From the NCBI RefSeq assembly GCF_014649015.1, contig NZ_BMSF01000015.1:112076-176075 (forward strand): a DNA stretch of 64,000 bases. Reading direction: 5' to 3'. This stretch comes from Streptomyces narbonensis (GTDB lineage Bacteria; Actinomycetota; Actinomycetes; Streptomycetales; Streptomycetaceae). Shown here piece by piece: positions 7,450-17,156 of this stretch. How positions within the stretch are numbered: position 1 is the stretch's first letter; each line of letters opens with the position of its first letter. The notes under the pieces are model-generated. The model was not told the origin of the DNA, did not search any database, and saw only the letters and a program-made list of their open reading frames with translations. A program made the position numbers and the translations under genes.

Positions 7450-8691
7450 ATGGTCGCCGTGACCGTCATCGACATCCCCGGCTCCAAGTCCGTCACGGCC
7501 CGCGCGCTCTTCCTCGCCGCAGCCGCCGAGGGCACCACGACCCTCCTCAGGCCGCTCGTCTCCGACGACACCGAGGGCTTCGCGGAGGGCCTCACCGCCC
7601 TCGGCTACGCCGTCCGCCGCGAGCCCGGCGCCTGGCACATCGAGGGCCGCCCCGAAGGCCCCGGCGCGGACACCGCCGAGGTCTACTGCCGCGACGGCGC
7701 CACCACCGCCCGCTTCCTGCCCACCCTCGTCGCCGCAGGCCGCGGCACGTACCGCTTCGACGCCTCGGCCCAGATGCGCCGCCGCCCCCTCGGCCCCCTC
7801 AGCACCGCGCTGCGCGAGCTCGGCGTCGACCTCCGGCACGACGGGAAGGAGGGTCACCACCCCCTCGCCGTCCACGCCTCCGGCGTGAAGGGCGGCGCGC
7901 TCACCCTCGACGCCGGCCAGTCGTCCCAGTACCTGACGGCCCTGCTCATGCTGGGCCCGCTCACCGCCGATGGCCTCGACATCACGGTCACCGACCTGGT
8001 CTCGGAGCCGTACGTCGAGATCACCCTCGCGATGATGCGCGCCTTCGGCGCCGACGTGCGCCAGGAAGGCCGTACCTACCGGGTCGCCCCCACCGGCTAC
8101 CGCGCGAGGACGTACGGCATCGAGCCCGACGCCTCCACCGCCAGCTACTTCTTCGCCGCCGCCGCCCTCGAACCCGGCCGCTCCGTCACCGTCCCCGGCC
8201 TCGGCACCGGCGCCCTCCAGGGCGACCTCGCCTTCGTCGAGGTCCTGCGACGCATGGGCGCCGAGGTCGAGATCACCGAGTCGGGCACCACCGTCCGCTC
8301 CACCGGCGGCCTGCGCGGACTCACCGTCAACATGCGGGACATCTCCGACACCATGCCGACCCTCGCCGCCCTCGCGCCCTTCGCCGACGGCCCGGTCCGC
8401 ATCGAGGACGTCGCCAACACCCGGGTCAAGGAGTGCGACCGCCTCGACGCCTGCGCCGAGAACCTGCGCCGCCTCGGCATCACGGTCCGCACCGGCCCCG
8501 ACTGGATCGAGATCCACCCCGGCACCCCGGCCGGGCCCGTCGAGATCGCCACCCACGGCGACCACCGGATCGTCATGTCCTTCGCCGTCACCGCCCTGCG
8601 CACCCCCGGGATCACCTTCGACGACCCCGGCTGTGTGAAGAAGACCTTCCCCGACTTCCACCGGGTCTTCGACACGTTTGTCCACAGTTAG
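7450..8691 (+). CDS. 3-phosphoshikimate 1-carboxyvinyltransferase (EPSP synthase) family protein
   Basis: 413 residues (E. coli AroA has 427). The reaction expected is transfer of enolpyruvate from PEP to shikimate-3-phosphate. Visible active-site elements are PGSKSVTAR near the N-terminus, RRRPLGPL, SSQYLTALLM, the ISDT aspartate, RVKECDRL, GDHRIVMSF and the C-terminal CVKKTFPDF. The loop that normally reads NAGTA reads DGATTAR here, so the glycine equivalent to E. coli Gly96 is Ala, as in the class II CP4 enzyme. Streptomyces usually carry a separate primary aroA with N in place of A in the first motif, so this may be a paralogue. The GTG at 7459 is an alternative start. Confidence 0.85.
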   Translation: MVAVTVIDIPGSKSVTARALFLAAAAEGTTTLLRPLVSDDTEGFAEGLTALGYAVRREPGAWHIEGRPEGPGADTAEVYCRDGATTARFLPTLVAAGRGTYRFDASAQMRRRPLGPLSTALRELGVDLRHDGKEGHHPLAVHASGVKGGALTLDAGQSSQYLTALLMLGPLTADGLDITVTDLVSEPYVEITLAMMRAFGADVRQEGRTYRVAPTGYRARTYGIEPDASTASYFFAAAALEPGRSVTVPGLGTGALQGDLAFVEVLRRMGAEVEITESGTTVRSTGGLRGLTVNMRDISDTMPTLAALAPFADGPVRIEDVANTRVKECDRLDACAENLRRLGITVRTGPDWIEIHPGTPAGPVEIATHGDHRIVMSFAVTALRTPGITFDDPGCVKKTFPDFHRVFDTFVHS

Positions 8692-8739
8692 TCCGCACCC
8701 CGTGAAGTCCGCACAGCGTTTGGCGCAAGAATGGGGGGC

Positions 8740-9990
8740 ATGAGCGACCGCCCCTCTCCTCTCGCCGATCCCCATATCGCCTTCGACGTGTCCGAAGGAC
8801 GCCGGGACATCGTCGTCCTCGGCTCGACCGGGTCCATCGGCACCCAGGCCATCGACCTGGTGCTGCGCAACCCCGACCGCTTCCGGGTCACCGCCCTGGC
8901 CGCCTCCGGCGGCCGGGTCGGACTCCTCGCGGAGCAGGCGTACCGGCTGAAGGTCGCCGCGGTCGCGGTCGCCCGTGAGGAGGTGCTGCCCGAGCTGCGC
9001 GAGGCGCTGAAGGCGCTGTACGGCTCCGAGCCGCTCCCCGAGCTCCTGGCGGGCCCGGAGGCGGCCACCCAGCTGGCCGCCTCCCCGTGCCACACCGTGC
9101 TCAACGGCATCACCGGCTCCATCGGCCTCGCGCCCACGCTCGCCGCGCTCGAAGCGGGCCGCACCCTCGCCCTCGCCAACAAGGAGTCGCTGATCGTCGG
9201 CGGCCCGCTGGTCAAGGCGCTCGCCAAGCCGGGGCAGATCATCCCGGTCGACTCCGAGCACGCGGCGCTCTTCCAGGCGCTCGCCGCCGGCACCCGGGCC
9301 GACGTCCGCAAGCTGGTCGTCACCGCCTCCGGCGGCCCCTTCCGCGGCCGTACGCGCGAGCAGCTCGCCCACGTGACCCGCGAGGACGCGCTGGCCCATC
9401 CGACCTGGGCCATGGGCCCGGTGATCACGGTCAACAGCGCGACCCTGGTGAACAAGGGCCTGGAGGTCATCGAGGCGCACCTCCTGTACGACATCCCCTT
9501 CGACCGCATCGAGGTCGTCGTGCACCCCCAGTCCTACGTTCACTCGATGGTCGAGTTCACGGACGGTTCCACGCTCGCCCAGGCGACCCCGCCCGACATG
9601 GGCGGCCCCATCGCCATCGGCATCGGCTGGCCGGAGCGCGTCCCGGACGCGGCCCCCGCCTTCGACTGGACCAAGGCCTCCACCTGGGAGTTCTTCCCGC
9701 TCGACACGGAGGCCTTCCCCTCGGTCGGCCTCGCCAGGCACGTCGGCGAAGTGGGCGGCACGGCCCCCGCGGTCTTCAACGCGGCGAACGAGGAGTGCGT
9801 CGAGGCGTTTCTCGCCGGACGCCTGCCGTTCAACGGAATCACGGATACGGTCACAGCGGTCGTCGCGGAGCACGGCGTTCCCGGTACGGGAACCTCCCTC
9901 ACCGTCCCGGACGTCCTGGAAGCGGAGACCTGGGCACGGGCCCGGGCCCGTGAGCTGGCGGCGAAGGCAACGGCGGAGGCGCGCGCATGA
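8740..9990 (+). CDS. dxr: 1-deoxy-D-xylulose 5-phosphate reductoisomerase
   Basis: 416-residue NADPH-dependent cytosolic enzyme, first committed step of the MEP isoprenoid pathway. The NADPH loop GSTGSIGTQ, ANKESLIVGG, the metal site PVDSEHAALFQ, SGGPFRG, the long HPTWAMGPVITVNSATLVNKG motif and HPQSYVHSMVEF are all intact. Two in-frame ATGs lie 9 bp apart. The second (8740) gives the usual MSD start, with a G-run just before it. The stop overlaps the next ATG (ATGA), so the downstream protease is translationally coupled. ispG, another MEP gene, follows one gene later. Confidence 0.97.
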   Translation: MSDRPSPLADPHIAFDVSEGRRDIVVLGSTGSIGTQAIDLVLRNPDRFRVTALAASGGRVGLLAEQAYRLKVAAVAVAREEVLPELREALKALYGSEPLPELLAGPEAATQLAASPCHTVLNGITGSIGLAPTLAALEAGRTLALANKESLIVGGPLVKALAKPGQIIPVDSEHAALFQALAAGTRADVRKLVVTASGGPFRGRTREQLAHVTREDALAHPTWAMGPVITVNSATLVNKGLEVIEAHLLYDIPFDRIEVVVHPQSYVHSMVEFTDGSTLAQATPPDMGGPIAIGIGWPERVPDAAPAFDWTKASTWEFFPLDTEAFPSVGLARHVGEVGGTAPAVFNAANEECVEAFLAGRLPFNGITDTVTAVVAEHGVPGTGTSLTVPDVLEAETWARARARELAAKATAEARA

Positions 9991-11294
9991 CCGAAGTGCT
10001 CCTGTACATCCTCGGCATCGTGCTGTTCGCGCTGGGACTGCTCGTCTCCATCGCGTGGCACGAGCTGGGCCACCTCTCCACCGCCAAGCTCTTCGGCATC
10101 CGCGTGCCGCAGTACATGGTCGGCTTCGGCCCCACGATCTGGTCGAAGAAGCGGGGCGAGACCGAGTACGGCATCAAGGCCGTCCCGGCCGGCGGCTACA
10201 TCCGCATGATCGGCATGTTCCCGCCCGGCGAGGACGGCAAGATCGAGGCCCGCTCCACCTCGCCCTGGCGCTCCATGATCGAGGACGCCCGCGAGGCCTC
10301 GTACGAGGAACTGAAGCCCGGCGACGAGACCCGGCTCTTCTACACGCGCAAGCCGTGGAAGCGCGTGATCGTGATGTTCGCCGGACCGTTCATGAACCTG
10401 GTCCTGGCGGCGGCGCTCTTCTTCGGCTCGATGATGACGCTGGGCATCGAGGGCCAGACGACCAAGGTCGCCGGTGTCCAGAAGTGCGTCATCAAGCAGA
10501 GCGAGAACCGCGAGAAGTGCCGGGAGGGCGACCCCGTCTCGCCGGCGTTCAAGGCGGGCCTGAAGGAAGGCGACAAGATCGTCGCCTTCAACGGCGCCCC
10601 GGTGGGGGACTGGGACACGCTCTCGGACCGCATCCGCGACACCGTCGGTACGGCGACGATCACCGTCGAGCGGGGCGGTCAGCGCGTCGAACTGCACCCG
10701 ACGCTCGTCTCCAACAAGGTGCCGATGAAGGACGAGGACGGCCAGGTCGTCCAGCCGCTCAGGTACATCGACGCCGGTTACCTCGGCTTCGCCTCGAAGA
10801 CCGAGGTGGGCGCCCTCACCTTCGGCGAGACCACCGAACGGATGTCCGACCTGCTGGAGAACGGCGTCGAGTCGGTCGTCGCACTCCCCGGCAAGATCCC
10901 CGGACTCTGGGACGCCACCTTCGGCGACGGGGAGCGCGCCGCGGACTCCCCCGTGGGTGTGGTCGGCGCCGCCCGGCTCACCGGCGAGCTCATGAACGTC
11001 GACGCTCCGCCGGAGCGGATCCTCGTCATGTTCATGAACCTCCTGGTCTTCTTCAACGTCTCGTTGTTCCTGTTCAACATGCTTCCGCTGCTGCCGCTCG
11101 ACGGCGGTCACATCGCTGGCGCCCTGTGGGAGTCCGTACGCCGTCACACGGCCCGGATCTTCAAGCGCCCCGACCCGGGCCCCTTCGACGTGGCCAAGCT
11201 GATGCCCGCCGCGTACGTGGTGGCAGGCGTCTTCGTCTGTTTCACGCTGCTCGTCCTCGCCGCCGACATCGTCAACCCGGTGCGGCTGACGTAG
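9987..11294 (+). CDS. RIP (site-2) metalloprotease, RseP/Rip1 family
   Basis: 435-residue intramembrane zinc protease. H25-E26-x-x-H29 (HELGH) lies in the first helix and the partner motif LPLDGGH with Asp372 lies in the third membrane segment. A PDZ domain occupies about 160-270 between them (GLKEGDKIVAFNGAPV). Family members cut anti-sigma factors or other membrane proteins after a first site-1 cut. Start overlaps the dxr stop. In actinobacteria the dxr-rip-ispG order is conserved, although the protease has no known enzymatic part in isoprenoid synthesis. Confidence 0.93.
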   Translation: MTEVLLYILGIVLFALGLLVSIAWHELGHLSTAKLFGIRVPQYMVGFGPTIWSKKRGETEYGIKAVPAGGYIRMIGMFPPGEDGKIEARSTSPWRSMIEDAREASYEELKPGDETRLFYTRKPWKRVIVMFAGPFMNLVLAAALFFGSMMTLGIEGQTTKVAGVQKCVIKQSENREKCREGDPVSPAFKAGLKEGDKIVAFNGAPVGDWDTLSDRIRDTVGTATITVERGGQRVELHPTLVSNKVPMKDEDGQVVQPLRYIDAGYLGFASKTEVGALTFGETTERMSDLLENGVESVVALPGKIPGLWDATFGDGERAADSPVGVVGAARLTGELMNVDAPPERILVMFMNLLVFFNVSLFLFNMLPLLPLDGGHIAGALWESVRRHTARIFKRPDPGPFDVAKLMPAAYVVAGVFVCFTLLVLAADIVNPVRLT

Positions 11295-11311
11295 TTCCGG
11301 ACACAGCTCCC

Positions 11312-11343
11312 GGGGGTCCCGACCCGCTGGTGTCGGGGCCCCC
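11312..11343 (+). terminator. Hairpin between the site-2 protease gene and ispG
   Basis: GGGGGTCCCGAC (11312-11323) pairs with GTCGGGGCCCCC (11332-11343), 12 bp with one G-T pair and an 8-base loop, 18 bp after the protease stop. A candidate -10 (TAACCT, 11357-11362) for ispG follows it. Confidence 0.65.
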
Positions 11344-11386
11344 ACCCCCGGGGCGGTAACCTCGGAGACCTGAGCCCGCCGACGCA

Positions 11387-11400
11387 CAACCTTGAGGTTG
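11387..11400 (+). promoter_or_regulatory. Small palindrome over the ispG ribosome binding site
   Basis: CAACCT-TG-AGGTTG is a 6-bp inverted repeat with a 2-base centre, ending 8 bases before the ispG ATG. The only Shine-Dalgarno-like bases (GAGG) lie within it. Either a protein operator or a means of masking the site is possible; both are inference. Confidence 0.35.
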
Positions 11401-11408
11401 CACAAAAG

Positions 11409-12566
<1,158 letters not shown>

Positions 12567-12667
12567 GACCGAGGTCGCCGTCGCCTGACAGCACGGTCTC
12601 CGTCGGCTTCCGACGTCACCGGCCCCGTCCGACGCCACCGTCGCCGCGGGTGTCCGGAATCGCTCGT

Positions 12668-12708
12668 ACACGAACCCCTCCGCCCCACCGGGCCGAGGGG
12701 TTTCGTGT
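12668..12708. terminator. Terminator after ispG
   Basis: ACACGAACCCCTC (12668-12680) pairs with GAGGGGTTTCGTGT (12695-12708) with one bulged T. It lies about 100 bp after ispG. Its right arm overlaps the start of the palindrome that follows, so the two structures exclude each other. Confidence 0.75.
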
Positions 12709-12735
12709 GCTGTGACGGGCCCCGTCACAGCACAC
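12705..12735. promoter_or_regulatory. 31-bp near-perfect palindrome upstream of a GNAT gene
   Basis: GTGTGCTGTGACGGG and CCCGTCACAGCACAC are exact inverted arms of 15 bp around one central C. It ends 47 bp before the GTG start at 12783. The size and symmetry would suit a dimeric repressor site, or a very strong hairpin. Confidence 0.6.
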
Positions 12736-12782
12736 GGGGGTAAAGTGCGGAGACCAGCAGATCCGTACCGTGAGGCCCCCTC

Positions 12783-13628
12783 GTGCTGACAGAGACCACC
12801 ACCCGGGTCCTCGAACCCGCCGACCTCGGCGCCGCCCTGGCCGTCCTGGAGAGCGCCCCCGTCGAGAACGCCTTCGTGACCGCCCGCGTCCAGGTCGCGG
12901 GGCTCGACCCCTGGCGGCTCGGCGGCGAGATGTGGGGCTGGTACACCGAGGGCCGGCTGCGCTCGCTCTGCTACTCCGGCGCCAACCTGGTCCCCATCTG
13001 CGCCACGCCCGAAGCCGTCCGCGCCTTCGCCGACCGGGCCCGCAGGATCGGCCGCCGCTGCTCCTCGATCGTCGGCCCCGCCGAGCCCACCGGTGAGCTG
13101 TGGAGGCTCCTGGAGCCCAGCTGGGGCCCGGCCAGGGACGTCCGCGCCCGCCAGCCGCTGATGATCGCCGAGCAGCCCTCCACCACCGTCGCCCCCGATC
13201 CGCTGGTCCGCCGCGTCCGCAAGAACGAGATGGACGCGATCATGCCCGCCTGCGTGGCCATGTTCACGGAGGAGGTCGGCATCTCCCCGCTCGCCAACGA
13301 CGGCGGACTGCTCTACCAGGCCCGGGTCGCCGAGCTCGTCGGCGCGGGCCGCTCCTTCGCCCGGATCGAGGACGGCAAGGTCGTCTTCAAGGCGGAGATC
13401 GGCGCCGCGACCCGCCAGGCCTGCCAGATCCAGGGCGTCTGGGTCGCCCCCGAGCACCGCGGCAAGGGCCTGTCGGAGACCGGCATGGCCGCCGTCCTCC
13501 AGTACGCCCTCGCCGACGTCGCCCCCGTGGTCAGCCTGTACGTCAACGACTACAACACCCCCGCCCGGGCCTCGTACCGCCGCGTCGGCTTCCGTGAGAC
13601 CGGTGCCTTCATGAGCGTGCTGTTCTGA
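12783..13628 (+). CDS. GNAT family N-acetyltransferase with DUF4081-type N-terminal domain
   Basis: 281 residues. The C-terminal half (about 140-281) is a GNAT fold with the acetyl-CoA loop VWVAPEHRGKGLSETGM and the typical end NDYNTPARASYRRVGF. The N-terminal 130 residues match what I know as DUF4081, a second GNAT-like half found with this family in actinobacteria. GTG start with a GTGAGG stretch upstream. Acceptor unknown. The neighbouring GNAT gene and proS are co-directional. Confidence 0.85.
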   Translation: MLTETTTRVLEPADLGAALAVLESAPVENAFVTARVQVAGLDPWRLGGEMWGWYTEGRLRSLCYSGANLVPICATPEAVRAFADRARRIGRRCSSIVGPAEPTGELWRLLEPSWGPARDVRARQPLMIAEQPSTTVAPDPLVRRVRKNEMDAIMPACVAMFTEEVGISPLANDGGLLYQARVAELVGAGRSFARIEDGKVVFKAEIGAATRQACQIQGVWVAPEHRGKGLSETGMAAVLQYALADVAPVVSLYVNDYNTPARASYRRVGFRETGAFMSVLF

Positions 13629-13643
13629 GGCCCCGGCCGCTTG

Positions 13644-13649
13644 TAGGGT
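13644..13649 (+). promoter_or_regulatory. Candidate -10 (TAGGGT) placed for leaderless transcription of the second GNAT gene
   Basis: TAGGGT fits the Streptomyces -10 consensus TAGRRT and ends 7 bases before the ATG at 13657, so transcription could start at the A of the start codon. No clear -35 was found. The same bases could act as a weak ribosome binding site. Confidence 0.4.
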
Positions 13650-13656
13650 GCGCCGC

Positions 13657-14202
13657 ATGGATGACGCAGAGGTCATGATCGGACCGGTCAATCTCGCCGC
13701 CAAGGTGGACGAGGCACTCGCCGTGCAGGCGGTCGCCTTCGGCCTGGACCAGGACGAGGTCGCCGTACGCCGCCACATCGTGCTGCGCCACCTCATGAGC
13801 CCCGGCGCCCGCTCCTACGGCGCCACCACGCCCTCCGGGCGGCTCGTCGGCTTCGTGTACGGCATGCCCAACGACCGTACGCACTGGTGGTCCACCGTCG
13901 TGGAGCCGTACCTGCGCGCCACGGGCACCGCCGACTGGCTCGACGGCTCGTTCGTCATCACCGAACTCCACGTCCACCCCGCCTACCAGGGGCGCGGCGT
14001 GGGCCGCGGACTGATCACCACGATCACCGACGAGGCCGACGAGCAGCGCTCGATCCTCTCCGCCATCGACACCGAGTCCCCGGCCCGAGGCCTCTACCGC
14101 GCCCTCGGGTACGACGACCTCGCCCGCCAGGTGCACTTCCCGAGCGCCGCCCGCCCGTACGCCGTCATGGGCGCCCCGCTGCCCCTCCCGCGACGGAACT
14201 GA
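13657..14202 (+). CDS. GNAT family N-acetyltransferase
   Basis: 181-residue single-domain acetyltransferase. The acetyl-CoA binding loop is ELHVHPAYQGRGVGRGL and the C-terminal part has SPARGLYRALGYDDL. The ATG at 13657 is used in preference to the GTG nine bases upstream because it places the coding start right before the domain. Substrate unknown. It lies 28 bp after the previous GNAT gene. Confidence 0.85.
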   Translation: MDDAEVMIGPVNLAAKVDEALAVQAVAFGLDQDEVAVRRHIVLRHLMSPGARSYGATTPSGRLVGFVYGMPNDRTHWWSTVVEPYLRATGTADWLDGSFVITELHVHPAYQGRGVGRGLITTITDEADEQRSILSAIDTESPARGLYRALGYDDLARQVHFPSAARPYAVMGAPLPLPRRN

Positions 14203-14242
14203 TTTCCCCGGTCCGGGGCCACCCGGCTAACCTCGGGGCCAT

Positions 14243-14288
14243 CACCCTCCCCCGAGCTCTCGGCTGCGCTCGAGCAGGGGGGACCCAC
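14243..14288. repeat. Palindromic repeat, copy 1, in the proS leader
   Basis: Read on the minus strand it runs GTGGGTCCCCCC, a variable loop, then GGGGGAGGGTG. The same framework is found inside truB (25823-25866) and eccD (52842-52881). It starts 15 bp after a candidate proS -10 (TAACCT) and ends 22 bp before the proS ATG, so it lies in the untranslated leader. Confidence 0.7.
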
Positions 14289-14310
14289 ATCCGGCAGGAG
14301 TACGAGAACC

Positions 14311-16014
14311 ATGGCCAACGCACCGGTCCAGCGCATGTCGAAGTTGATGGCGAAGACGCTGCGCGACGACCCGGCGGACGCCGAGGTCCTCAGCCACAAG
14401 CTCCTCGTGCGGGCCGGATACGTCCGCCGCACCGCCGCCGGCATCTGGAGCTGGCTGCCCCTCGGCCTGAAGGTCCTCGCCAACGTCGAGCGTGTGGTCC
14501 GCGAGGAGATGGACGCGATCGGCGCGCAGGAGGTCCTGCTGCCCGCGCTGCTGCCCCGCGAGCCCTACGAGGCGACCGGCCGCTGGGAGGAGTACGGCGC
14601 CGAGCTCTTCCGTCTGCAGGACCGCAAGGGTGCCGACTACCTCCTCGGCCCGACGCACGAGGAGATCTTCACCCTCCTGGTGAAGGACCAGTGCTCGTCC
14701 TACAAGGACCTGCCGGTGATCCTCTACCAGATCCAGAACAAGTACCGCGACGAGGCCCGCCCGCGCGCCGGCGTCCTGCGCGGCCGCGAGTTCCTCATGA
14801 AGGACTCGTACTCCTTCGACACGGAGGACGAGGGCCTCGCCCAGTCCTACGCGCTGCACCGCCAGGCCTACCAGCGGATCTTCGAGCGCCTCGGCCTCGA
14901 CTACCGGATCGTCGCCGCGACCGCCGGCGCGATGGGCGGCTCGAAGTCCGAGGAGTTCCTCGCTCCCGCCGGGGCCGGCGAGGACACCTTCGCCGACTGC
15001 CCGAACTGCGACTTCGCCGCGAACACCGAGGCGGTGTACCAGGCGGTGAAGCCGGTCGACGCCGCCGAGGTCCCCGCCGCCGAGGAGATCCCGACCCCCG
15101 ACACCCCCACCATCGAGACGCTCGCCGCCTCGCTGGGCGTCCCGGCCTCCGCCACGCTCAAGAACCTCCTGGTGAAGGTCGACGGCGAGATCGTCGCCAT
15201 CGGCGTCCCCGGCGACCGCGAGGTCGACATGGACAAGGTCGAGGAGCACTTCGGCCCGACGGCCACGGTCGAGCTGGTGACGGAGGAGGACTTCGCCCAG
15301 CGCGCCGACCTCGTCCGCGGCTACGTCGGCCCGCAGGGCCTGGAGAAGGTCACGTACATCGCCGACCCGCGCGTCGCGCCGGGCACGGCGTGGATCACGG
15401 GCGCCAACAAGGACGGGATGCACGCGAAGAACGTCGTCGCGGGCCGTGACTTCGAGGTCGAGGAGTACGTCGACGTCGTCGTCGTCCAGGAGGGCGACGC
15501 GTGCCCCAAGTGCGGCACCGGCCTGAAGCTGGACCGCGCCATCGAGATCGGCCACATCTTCCAGCTGGGCCGCAAGTACGCCGACGCCCTCAAGCTCGAC
15601 GTCCTCGGCCAGAACGGCAAGCCGGTCCGCGTGACCATGGGCTCGTACGGCATCGGCGTCACCCGCGCCGTGGCCGCGCTCGCCGAGCAGACCGCCGACG
15701 AGAAGGGCCTGTGCTGGGCCGCCGAGGTCGCCCCGGCCGACGTCCACGTCGTCGCCGCCGGCAAGGCCCTCCAGACCGAGCTGGCCCTGGAGGTCTCCGA
15801 CAAGCTGGCCGCCGCCGGTCTGCGCGTCCTGACCGACGACCGCGCGGGCGTCTCCCCGGGCGTCAAGTTCACCGACGCGGAGCTCATCGGCGTTCCGAAG
15901 ATCCTGGTCGCGGGCCGCCGCTCCGGCGAGGGCGTCGTGGAGCTGAAGGACCGCCGCACGGGTGAGCGCGAGGAGCTCACGGTCGACGAGGCGATCGCGC
16001 GCCTGACCGCCTGA
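14311..16014 (+). CDS. proS: Prolyl-tRNA synthetase, bacterial (editing) type
   Basis: 567-residue class II aminoacyl-tRNA synthetase charging tRNA-Pro in the cytosol. Class II motifs are seen around IWSWLPLGLKVL, RDEARPRAGVLRGREFLMKD and GSYGIGVTRAVAAL. The insertion between about 225 and 390 contains the Ala-editing (YbaK-like) domain (LGVPASATLKNLLVK, ITGANKDGMHAKN), which makes it the prokaryote-like form. The anticodon domain follows at about 470-567. ATG at 14311 with CAGGAG upstream. The palindromic repeat lies in its leader. Confidence 0.97.
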   Translation: MANAPVQRMSKLMAKTLRDDPADAEVLSHKLLVRAGYVRRTAAGIWSWLPLGLKVLANVERVVREEMDAIGAQEVLLPALLPREPYEATGRWEEYGAELFRLQDRKGADYLLGPTHEEIFTLLVKDQCSSYKDLPVILYQIQNKYRDEARPRAGVLRGREFLMKDSYSFDTEDEGLAQSYALHRQAYQRIFERLGLDYRIVAATAGAMGGSKSEEFLAPAGAGEDTFADCPNCDFAANTEAVYQAVKPVDAAEVPAAEEIPTPDTPTIETLAASLGVPASATLKNLLVKVDGEIVAIGVPGDREVDMDKVEEHFGPTATVELVTEEDFAQRADLVRGYVGPQGLEKVTYIADPRVAPGTAWITGANKDGMHAKNVVAGRDFEVEEYVDVVVVQEGDACPKCGTGLKLDRAIEIGHIFQLGRKYADALKLDVLGQNGKPVRVTMGSYGIGVTRAVAALAEQTADEKGLCWAAEVAPADVHVVAAGKALQTELALEVSDKLAAAGLRVLTDDRAGVSPGVKFTDAELIGVPKILVAGRRSGEGVVELKDRRTGEREELTVDEAIARLTA

Positions 16015-16023
16015 CCGTGGGGC

Positions 16024-16059
16024 GCATGACCGCATGACCGCATGACCGCATGACATGAC
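16024..16059. repeat. 8-bp tandem repeat (GCATGACC) after proS
   Basis: Three exact units at 16024, 16032 and 16040 and a fourth degenerate one to 16059, starting 9 bp after the proS stop codon and directly before the terminator. Confidence 0.85.
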
Positions 16060-16061
16060 GG

Positions 16062-16088
16062 AGGGGCGGGGCCCGGGGCCCCGCCCCT
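16062..16088. terminator. Bidirectional terminator between proS and the SPFH gene
   Basis: AGGGGCGGGGCCC and GGGCCCCGCCCCT form a 13-bp perfect stem around a single G, followed by TT on the plus strand. It separates two convergent genes. Confidence 0.85.
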
Positions 16089-16144
16089 TTCGTGCACATC
16101 GCCCGGGGGCGCGCTGAGCGGCACCGCGCCCGCCCGTGACGGAC

Positions 16145-17089
16145 TCAGGTCGCGTCCTCGCGCGGTGCCGGATCCACCGACGGGCCCGTCAGGTCCTCGA
16201 TCGCGTCCATCGCGTCCGCCCGGCCGCTGAGATACGCCTCGCTCAGCGGCGGCGGTGGCGGCAGCGCCGCCGGCTGCCCGCCCGCTTCGCCGCCCGCCTC
16301 CGCACCGACCTCGTCGGGCGCCCCGGCCGTCGGCGTCGCGCGCTCCAGGAACCTCAGGAGCTCCACCGGGATCGGCAGGACCAGCGTCGAGTTCTTCTCC
16401 GCCGACACCGCCATCACGGTCTGCAACAGTCGGAGCTGCAGCGCCGCCGGCTGCTCCGACATCACCTCGGCGGCCTCCGCCAGCTTCCGCGACGCCTGGA
16501 GCTCCGCGTCCGCGTTGATCACCCGCGCCCGCCGCTCCCGGTCCGCCTCCGCCTGCCGGGCCATCGAGCGCTTCATCGTCTCCGGCAGCGACACGTCCTT
16601 GATCTCGACCCGGTCGATGGCGACGCCCCAGCCCATCGCCGGGCTGTCGAGCATCAACTCCAGGCCCTGGTTGAGCTTCTCCCGGTTGGACAGCAGATCG
16701 TCCAGGTCGCTCTTGCCGATGATCGACCGCAGCGAGGTCTGCGCCATCTGCGAGACGGCGAACTTGTAGTCCTCTACCCGCACCAGCGCGTCCGCCGCGT
16801 CGACCACCTTGAAGTACACGACCGCGTCCACCCGCACCGTGACGTTGTCCCGGGTGATGCCCTCCTGCGCGGGCACCGGCATCGTGACGATCTGCATGTT
16901 GACCTTGTGGAGGCGGTCGATGACCGGCACGATCATCGTGAAGCCGGGCGAGCGGATCTGCTCGCGCAGCCGGCCGAAGCGGAAGACGACCCCGCGCTCG
17001 TACTGCTTGACGACCCGCGCCGCTGCGCCCGCGTACACCGCGGCCGCAGCGGCCGTGGCGGCCGCCGCCATCAGCAGCTCTTCGATCAT
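16145..17089 (-). CDS. SPFH/Band 7 (slipin, stomatin-like) membrane protein
   Basis: 314 residues. An Ala-rich N-terminal membrane helix (MIEELLMAAAATAAAAAVYAG) is followed by the SPFH domain from about 28 to 200 (YERGVVFRFGRL, PGFTMIVPVIDRLHKVNMQ, ITRDNVTVRVDAVVYFKV, RSIIGKSDLDDLLSNRE). A Glu/Arg-rich coiled-coil (EADRERRARVINADAE) and a Pro/Ala-rich tail come next. Such proteins form membrane-associated oligomers and are often linked to proteases or membrane microdomains. No NfeD partner is next to it. ATG at 17089. Convergent with proS. Confidence 0.9.
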   Translation of the reverse strand: MIEELLMAAAATAAAAAVYAGAAARVVKQYERGVVFRFGRLREQIRSPGFTMIVPVIDRLHKVNMQIVTMPVPAQEGITRDNVTVRVDAVVYFKVVDAADALVRVEDYKFAVSQMAQTSLRSIIGKSDLDDLLSNREKLNQGLELMLDSPAMGWGVAIDRVEIKDVSLPETMKRSMARQAEADRERRARVINADAELQASRKLAEAAEVMSEQPAALQLRLLQTVMAVSAEKNSTLVLPIPVELLRFLERATPTAGAPDEVGAEAGGEAGGQPAALPPPPPLSEAYLSGRADAMDAIEDLTGPSVDPAPREDAT

Positions 17090-17156
17090 CGCGGCCCCCT
17101 GGAGTCGAGCCGACCGAACGCCGAGAACCGGCGAACGTTACAAAAAGGGTATTCCC

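Noticed and set aside
5185..8691. 1168-residue plus-strand open frame across the acyl-CoA dehydrogenase and AroA-family genes
   Set aside because: The first part is the acyl-CoA dehydrogenase gene in another frame; only its end, in the AroA frame, is real.
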